This document shows positions 58,344-64,000 of a stretch of 64,000 nucleotides of DNA, one piece after another (position 1 is the stretch's first letter; each line of letters starts with the position of its first letter). Origin of the DNA: Eremophila alpestris peregrina (taxonomy: Eukaryota > Chordata > Aves > Passeriformes > Alaudidae); NCBI GenBank assembly GCA_009792885.1, contig WMCF01000151.1, positions 202,033 to 266,032 of the forward strand, read 5' to 3'. The notes under the pieces were generated by a model. The model saw nothing but the letters and a program-made list of their open reading frames with translations, had not been told where the DNA came from and ran no database searches. The translations under genes and the position numbers were made by a program.

Positions 58344-61300
58344 CTAGGCAGAGAGGCACAGATTAGAGACCCCAGCCTGGGCTGGAGGGTGCTGGTGCAC
58401 AGCTCTGAGTGCAGCGGCTCCCTGGGGGCCTGGCTCACCTTGCTGACCGCCTCGGTCAGGATCTGGATGATCTTCTCATGCGGCGTGGCCACCACGCTCT
58501 GCCCGTTGATCTCGATGATGCGGTGCCCCACACGGATGCCACCGCGCTCTGCGATGCCCCCGCGCATCAGGCTGCAGATCTGGGAGCAAGGAGTGCTGTG
58601 AGAGCAGGGTTGTACCCACAGCCCAGCCCTGTCACCACTGCTCCAAACCCCCACAGCCCTGTAGGCTGCCAGCCAGAGCTCCTGCCTTGGGTGCACACAT
58701 CCTCCAGCCCCTGGGCATGCAGTGAGGGCAGGGATATCCCTGTGCATTGCTGCCAGCAGAGTGATGTGCTAAGCTGGGGCCAGGGCAGCCCCTAGAATTT
58801 TGTCCCCTGGCTGATGAGGCTATGATTGTCCCACCCACTGAACCCTCCTGCTCCCCTGAGGCCTGGGCTGCAGAGACTGAGCTTTTCCCTGGGGCATCAG
58901 GAGAGACCCACATCTCCAGTCCTAGGGGGAGCACTAGTTGGTGTGCAAGGTGGCCAAGCCACCCACCCACCCAGCTCCCACTGAGCCCAGGAATGCCCCT
59001 TCTCTGCCCTCCCAACACAGCCATAGGAGAGCCCAGGGCAGGGAGTGGCTCGGGCACACGGGACAGCAACAAATGTCACTGGGGTCATGCCCAAAAAGCC
59101 AGGAAGAAGCCACCACCCTGAAAGCAAACAGCTGCAGAGCGGCAGGGAGACAGATAAAACCACCAGTGCTGCAGAAAGGCTGTGAGGAGCTTTTTGCTGT
59201 GCACAGCAGAGCCCTGTGAGCCCTTGGCTCAGGCAGGCACATGGAGTGTGGGAGCTGGGCACTGATCACTGGACACAGCCGGCTCTGCCTGTCTCATAGG
59301 TAGACCCAGGCCCAGCTCCCATCCTGCAGGCACTCACCACACCATTCTCAACACAGAAGCCCAGCTGGTACTTGGAGTCAGGGCGTCGGATGACAGCCGT
59401 GGTGACAGGGGGACAGTGCACAATGTTCAGTGTCACCTCAGTCTGGTGCTTCAACTCCTGGAAGGTGGGATGGGGCTTGGTCAGATTTTGGAGAGCTATT
59501 CAGACTGGTTGAGGGGCAATGCAGCCACACTGGCCATGAGAGGGCTGAGGATTAGCAACCTGTTTTCAGTGGGGAAACTGAAACACACAAGGGATACTGC
59601 AAATACAAATCCAGGGACAAGAACTTAAAAACCCAGCCCAAGACATCCCTGCCCCTGAGGCTATGCTGTCCTTGCTTTCAGCTCCTTCCTATCCTACCCA
59701 GAGAAGATGATGCAATAGGTTCCCTTCAGAACAAGTGCCTGCCTCCTCCTCCACCCTTCTTTTCAGGCAGTGCCACAGCAAGTACAGTCCCCAGCTTTGT
59801 CCCTGCCTTCCTCCAAGCACTCTGAGCCCAAATTGTCACAGCCTGCAGGACAGGTATGACCTTTGCACAGCTGCCTTCAAAGCTGGGGTCCCCGAGGACA
59901 CGGCGTCACAGACGCTCCCAGATCATTCAGGCCAGTCCCCATCTCCCTCCTGGGGTGAGGCAGGAGGTCACCCTGCCCTGGCTCACCCGGATGATGCTCT
60001 GGCAGGTGCCCAGGGGCAGTCCCACCAGGCTGGTGCCATTAACTGACACGAGGCGGTCCCCAATGCTCAGCTCGCCCGACCGCTCTGCGGGGCCCCCATG
60101 CATCAGGTTGGCGATGACCACGGTGGGCAGGATGGAGCCCCAGCCTGACTCCACGATGGCAATGCCCAAGATCTCCCCCTTCTGTTTCCGGATGCAGACC
60201 TGGGGGGAGAACAGGTGGGTTATAGTCGTAACCTCCACCAGAGTCGTGGAGCACGTGTCCACATGCCCACCACAGCTCAAAGCTGGCTGGGAAGGGATCT
60301 GGTTTTGTAGGGAGCACCTCAGCTGCACAGGGAGCCACAGAGTGGATGACACAGAGGTGCCAGTGGGTTCCCAACATTGTTCCCACCCCCCAGAGCAGTT
60401 CTTACGTCTCTGCAGTTCTCCTGGCGGGAGAAGTGGGTCAGCTCTGTGTTGTACTGCTCCTGGTCCTCCAGGGCACGGCTGTACTGGCGTGGGCTCAGCT
60501 CGCTCGGGTCGATGCTGTTGGCCTCCAGGAAGCGCTGGTAGGCCACGCCAAATGCCTGCCCGATGGCCTGGGAGATGACCTGGGCCTGGAGAACAACAGG
60601 GGCTGTTGCTGCCTATGGCTCAGGGCTGGAGTCAACAGTTCCCAGTGCCCTGCAGTGCCCAGCCCAGGAACTGTCCTTGGGAGCTCCAGGGTGTCCTGGC
60701 TCCTTCCCTGCCTGAATGGGCCCCTCTGCAGAGCTAACCCTCCCCTCCACTTTGCTTGCTGGGCCTCTGTCTGTCACAGAGGTCCTCAGGCTGGGCTCCT
60801 GGCCTCTCTCTTCTTGCGGGGAGGGGTCTCTGCTGCAGCCCCAGCCCTGAACACCCAGTTATTACAGTGGGATGGGACTCAGGTCCCCAGAGCCACCCAA
60901 CCACCCCAGGGACTGTGTGTTGCCTCACATCAGGTGAGTGGAAGACGTGGCAGATCATCTTGTAGAGCCGTTTCTCCTCTGCCACCTCCAAGCGCTGCGG
61001 CAGCTTCCGGCGTGCCATGAGCACCACGAGGGAGCCGATGTCGGCAATGTAGGAGATGGTCTGGAGGGAGTGATCCATCATGGCCTCCTGGCAAGGGAAA
61101 CAGGCAGAGAGTTCAGCCCCCTTGGGGCCATCAGACTACATGGGCAGCCATGAGCCTGCTGGCACTGCAAGCAGGAAGGGTTTGGCCACAGTGCTGGGAT
61201 GTGGCGCAGCTACCCAGCACATGCCGGACAGAAACCATGTCTGTGCCAAAAGGTACAAACAGATCCTTCATCAAGGACTCATTTGTGTCCCTGGGTGTTG

Positions 61301-63993
61301 CCAGGGGACAGGACAACTCTTCCCTCTTGCTGTAACGCAGAAAGTAATCCTGAGGCAAAGAGCTCCCCAGATTTCAAGCCTGGATTCCCCAGAACTCAGT
61401 CTGGGATCCCACAGCGCCACAGGGTGTTGGTCATATGGGAAGCCTTGTGCAGGCACAGAGAGAGGTGAGGACATGACACAGGACAGCTGTGAAGTGACAT
61501 ATCCCCTCCCAGATATGTGTCCTCATCTGTAGGCCATCAATGGGCAAGACCCTGCTTGTGTGGGAGCAAAGCTGAGATCCTGAGACCAAACAGGAATGTT
61601 GAAGCAGCCACAGAGCCACGTATTTACTGTTCTTCCTGCTCACCTGAGTGTCAGCAGTGAGCACCTTGATCCTCTGTGTGGATACAAACAGATCCACCTC
61701 CGTCATGGGCTGGGACTCCCCTTCAGGTGCCTGCAGAACAATGGAGAGGTCACAGGACCCTGCTGGGACCCAGCCCCACAGCCAGGTGCCCTCAGGCAGA
61801 TCCTGAGCGATACCCCGCACCCACAGAGGGCAAGGCTTGGGGCAGCCATGCCCCCCATCCCTCCTGCACCTTGATCCTGTCCACCGCCTCCTGGGCCTGT
61901 GCCATGCGGACGCTGGTCGGGGGGTTCCTCTCCGAGGCCAGCTGCGTGGAGCCCAGGTACTTGGCCCCAAAAATCACACCATCCAGCAAGTCCTCTGGGT
62001 CACAAGGGCCTGGAACTGAGGTGTTGGGAGGGACTGAGCAGAGGCTGCTCCCCCACCTCTGAAACTGGGGGTACCAACTCCTGCTGCCTGTTACCTGCAT
62101 TCCTACACGATGAAGCAGCTCAGTGCTTGGTACATGGGCACCTGGCATCACCGGGGGGACCAGGGCTGCTTCCCCCTTCCCTTGGGAACACATGGCATCC
62201 CTTTCCCCCAAGTATACCCCCTCCATGATCCCTAACATACCTCCATTTCCCCAATAAAGACTCAAACAAGCCATGTGGAGCCTGGTGCACCCACTCTGGA
62301 TGGGTGCAGAGCTGGCTGTTCCCTCCCCGACTGGGACCCCGGACCACCCCCATTCAGGGTCAGAGCAGGTGGGTCAGGACTCCTGGATGCTCTTGCTGCT
62401 CAGGCACAGAAGCAACTCACCCTCTTTGAAGGCTGGGCAGGATGATGGGGATTCCCTGTTCTGCAAAGCAATAAGAGAGCAAGTGAGGCTGTGGCTGGGA
62501 CCTCAGGGATTCAGCCTGCCTGGTCCTGGAGCAGTGGGACAGCAAGGACAGAGCATCCCTGGGGATGGGGGAAATGGCATAAGGTCGAAGGGTTGAACAG
62601 GGAGCAGCAGGGTCCTAGGCCTGTGGGAGTGCTACTGCAGGGTCCTGGGGCTGGAGGGGAGGATGGCACAGGATCCCAGGGCCAGAGGAGCTGTTTGGAC
62701 CCACCGGCCTCTACTCCAGGGCACACGCAAATCAGCCAGCCATGCAAGTATGCATTCAGGGCCAAAGCTTGTAGCGAGGGTCTTGTCTGGGCAATCTCGC
62801 TGCACGAGGCCCTGTAAGACCTGAGGAAAGTCGTCCCTGGCTCTCCTTTGCCCCCATCCCAGACCCCAGGAGGAATCAGAGCCAGGGGGCATGTCCCGGC
62901 TCCTGCTGCCCCATCGCAGCCCAAGGAGCAGTGCACTCACAGTCACAGCGCCCTGAGGTGGCTGCTCTGTCCCGGGGGCCAGAGTGGAAGGCAGGGCTGC
63001 CCACGCCGGCTCCGGGGAATCTTCCCGAGCACCCTCACAGGCAGAATCGTCCTCGCAAAGCCCCTCTCCATAACACCAGCTACCAGAAGGTTCTTCCTCT
63101 GAGCTCTCTGGCCTCCCCAGTCCTTCAGGCTTCTCCACAGTGGCTGGTTCCTCCTGAGCTTGCAGCATCTCCAGGCTGGTTCCAGCCAGGACATCGGAGC
63201 AGGCCAAGGGGGTCTCGGCACCAGCCTCGGGCAGGCCTCCCTCGTAGCACAGGAGGTTCAGCAAGTCCTCCCGGTCAGCCTCGGCGAAGAGCAGCCCGTG
63301 GCAGGGCCGGTCGCAGGCGGAGTGCTGGGGGCAGCAGGGACGCATCGCCAGGCCCCGGCCCGTGGCCACGTGCAGTGGGCACGGCCGGCACCTGCCCGGG
63401 CACTGCCCGCGGCCCCGCCGGGCACCAGCGCCCGAGAGGGATGGCGAGCCCTGCTCTGGGGCGGACGTGCGGTCGCGGAGGTTGGGGTCGAGGGTCTCGA
63501 GCTGAGCCAGCAGCCCCTGGATCTCCGAGGATTCGTCCTCCACATCCTCGGCCCACTCAGCCCTGCCCGGGTGGGCGCGGGGCTCGGGGGTCTCATCCAG
63601 CTCCATGCCCGCGGGGTCGGCGCTGCTGGGGGTCCGGGGCCGCCCCGTGCCCCGAGGGGCGCTCCCGGCGCTGGGCTCCCAGCGGGCGGAGACCTGCGAC
63701 ACCTCGGGCACCGCCTCCGCTTCCATCGCTCTTCCCGAGCCCCGGCACAGCTCGGTCCGTCCGCCCGCGCCTCCCGCGAGCTCCGGGGCTGCGGCGGGCC
63801 CTGACCCCTCCGGCCCGGAGCCGCTGCCAGGCCGCGGGGCGGTCCAGGAGGGTTCCTCCGGCTGCCCGTCCCCCGCACGGCGCCCAGGGGCGTCCTCCGT
63901 GTCCATGGCCCGCGGCTCCGCGGTCTCATCGCTGCAGCCGCCGGGGGCCGGGAGTGCGGCCGCCTGGAAGTCCATGGTGGTGCCGCTCTCCAT
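58272..63993 (-). CDS. APBA3: APBA3, amyloid-beta precursor protein-binding family A member 3 (Mint3 / X11-gamma), 10 coding exons
   Basis: Cytosolic/Golgi adaptor that binds NPxY-type tails such as APP through its PTB domain and partners through two PDZ domains; in mammals it also restrains FIH-1 and so boosts HIF-1. The joined exons give 736 residues in one frame. Order: long N-terminus (1-364) with a Cys-rich segment; PTB (about 365-555, LLDGVIFGAKYLGSTQLASE, MTEVDLFVSTQRIKVLTADT); PDZ1 (about 556-640, LGIAIVESGWGSILPT, GGPAERSGELSIGDRL); PDZ2 (about 646-720, LGFCVENGVICSLMRGGIAE, GHRIIEINGQSVVATPHEK); C-terminus QEQPLFL (human ends QPVYL), the tail that can fold onto PDZ1 in the family. 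Human is about 575 residues; the extra length is all in the N-terminus. Two in-frame ATGs (63,993 and 63,975); human begins MDF, like the second. The promoter lies right of the window. Confidence 0.96.
58439..58579 (-). CDS. APBA3: APBA3 coding exon 9 (PDZ2)
   Basis: Residues 667-713: ICSLMRGGIAERGGIRVGHR, IIEINGQSVVATPHEKIIQI, LTEAVSK. Acceptor TCCCAG, donor AAG|GTGAGC. Confidence 0.96.
58580..59337 (-). other. APBA3: APBA3 intron 8
   Basis: 758-base intron inside PDZ2; no repeat or other gene recognised. Confidence 0.8.
59338..59457 (-). CDS. APBA3: APBA3 coding exon 8 (PDZ1 end, PDZ2 start)
   Basis: Residues 627-666: ELKHQTEVTLNIVHCPPVTT, AVIRRPDSKYQLGFCVENGV. Acceptor TTCCAG, donor GTG|GTGAGT. 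Confidence 0.96.
59458..59986 (-). other. APBA3: APBA3 intron 7
   Basis: 529-base intron; nothing recognised. Confidence 0.8.
59987..60199 (-). CDS. APBA3: APBA3 coding exon 7 (PDZ1)
   Basis: Residues 556-626: VCIRKQKGEILGIAIVESGW, NLMHGGPAERSGELSIGDRL, VNGTSLVGLPLGTCQSIIR. Strong match to human PDZ1. Confidence 0.96.
60406..60585 (-). CDS. APBA3: APBA3 coding exon 6 (PTB C-terminal helix)
   Basis: Residues 496-555: AQVISQAIGQAFGVAYQRFL, EANSIDPSELSPRQYSRALE, then HFSRQENCRD. Includes the long C-terminal PTB helix and the linker that packs on it. Confidence 0.95.
60586..60928 (-). other. APBA3: APBA3 intron 5
   Basis: 343-base intron; nothing recognised. Confidence 0.8.
60929..61087 (-). 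CDS. APBA3: APBA3 coding exon 5 (PTB)
   Basis: Residues 443-495: EAMMDHSLQTISYIADIGSL, VVLMARRKLPQRLEVAEEKR, LYKMICHVFHSPD. Acceptor TTGCCAG, donor GAT|GTGAGG. Confidence 0.95.
61088..61643 (-). other. APBA3: APBA3 intron 4
   Basis: 556-base intron; nothing recognised. Confidence 0.8.
61644..61730 (-). CDS. APBA3: APBA3 coding exon 4 (PTB)
   Basis: Residues 414-442: APEGESQPMTEVDLFVSTQR IKVLTADTQ, 29 codons. Acceptor CTGCAG, donor CAG|GTGAGC. Confidence 0.95.
61870..62015 (-). CDS. APBA3: APBA3 coding exon 3 (PTB start)
   Basis: Residues 365-413: VPGPCDPEDLLDGVIFGAKY, LASERNPPTSVRMAQAQEAV, DRIK. Acceptor CCTCAG, donor AAG|GTGCAG. Confidence 0.95.
62016..62940 (-). other. APBA3: APBA3 introns 2 and 1 flanking exon 2
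   Basis: Intron 2 (62,016-62,420) and intron 1 (62,461-62,940). The exon 1 frame stays open about 300 bases into intron 1, but the GTGAGT donor and fit to human favour splicing at 62,941. Confidence 0.8.
62421..62460 (-). CDS. APBA3: APBA3 coding exon 2 (40 bases)
   Basis: Residues 352-365, NRESPSSCPAFKE. Acceptor TTTGCAG, donor GAGG|GTGAGT; phase joins exon 3 to give EVPGPCD as in human. Confidence 0.88.
62941..63993 (-). CDS. APBA3: APBA3 coding exon 1 (N-terminal region)
   Basis: Residues 1-351, GC-rich. Conserved islands: MELDE (130-134) followed by IQGLLAQLETLDPNL, and CPLHVATGRGLA (205-216) with HGLLFAEADREDLLNLLCYE. Between them sits a Cys-rich insert absent from human. The start may be 63,975 (MDFQ). 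Donor ACT|GTGAGT, phase 0. Confidence 0.93.
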
Positions 63994-64000
63994 GGGGCCG
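63250..64000. promoter_or_regulatory. APBA3: CpG-rich 5' end of APBA3
   Basis: Sharp rise in G+C and CpG across the first coding exon up to the window edge, as expected for a promoter-associated island whose upstream half is outside the window. Confidence 0.6.

Noticed and set aside
62632..62940. Continuation of the APBA3 exon 1 frame past 62,941
   Set aside because: A consensus ACT|GTGAGT donor and in-phase exon 2 leading to the human-like EVPGPCD support splicing; the extension does not resemble APBA3.
1..64000. CRISPR arrays, bacterial operons, riboswitches or phage elements
   Set aside because: The DNA is vertebrate nuclear; no regularly spaced repeats other than dispersed CR1 tails.

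Overview
The window is vertebrate nuclear DNA, almost certainly avian. It carries three ordinary GT-AG spliced genes whose deduced proteins align closely with mammalian PIP5K1C, TJP3 and APBA3. The non-coding DNA is dotted with short 5'-truncated CR1 LINE tails, in both orientations, that end in the typical bird CR1 3' terminus (repeats like ATTCTGTG). The gene order PIP5K1C - TJP3 - APBA3 matches human 19p13.3 and, from general knowledge, chicken chromosome 28. I suspect a songbird but cannot prove the species.

Layout. (1) Bases 1-45,351: PIP5K1C on the minus strand. Eighteen coding exons were assembled, including a 30-base in-frame micro-exon (7,233-7,262) and a 25-codon cassette with a W-I-Y-S-P motif (1,473-1,547). 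The mammalian talin-binding terminal exon is not found and presumably lies left of base 1. Intron 1 is about 25 kb (20,124-45,251), holds twelve CR1 fragments and shows no convincing gene. (2) Bases about 44,600-46,650: a CpG-rich island with the PIP5K1C start, a 22-G run and seven GC boxes, probably the PIP5K1C promoter and possibly bidirectional. (3) 46,650-50,007: intergenic or TJP3 5' region with one CR1. (4) 50,128-57,023: TJP3 on the plus strand, 19 coding exons, 921 residues, with poly(A) signal at 57,210. (5) 58,272-63,993: APBA3 on the minus strand, 10 coding exons, 736 residues, with a likely poly(A) signal at 57,467-57,472. TJP3 and APBA3 converge with only about 250 bases between their poly(A) signals.

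All three reading frames are intact: every exon junction keeps phase, every intron is GT-AG, and the hallmark residues expected of each family are present. Functionally the genes are linked only loosely. PIP5K1C makes PI(4,5)P2 at adhesion sites and synapses, TJP3 (ZO-3) is a tight-junction scaffold, and APBA3 (Mint3/X11-gamma) is a PTB/PDZ adaptor of Golgi traffic and hypoxia signalling. They are neighbours by conserved synteny, not an operon-like system.

I found no wholly new system. The points most worth checking are the PIP5K1C micro-exon, the WIYSP cassette with its read-through tail, a cysteine-rich insert in the APBA3 N-terminus, a 14-residue tandem repeat in TJP3, and the promoter-island structures.
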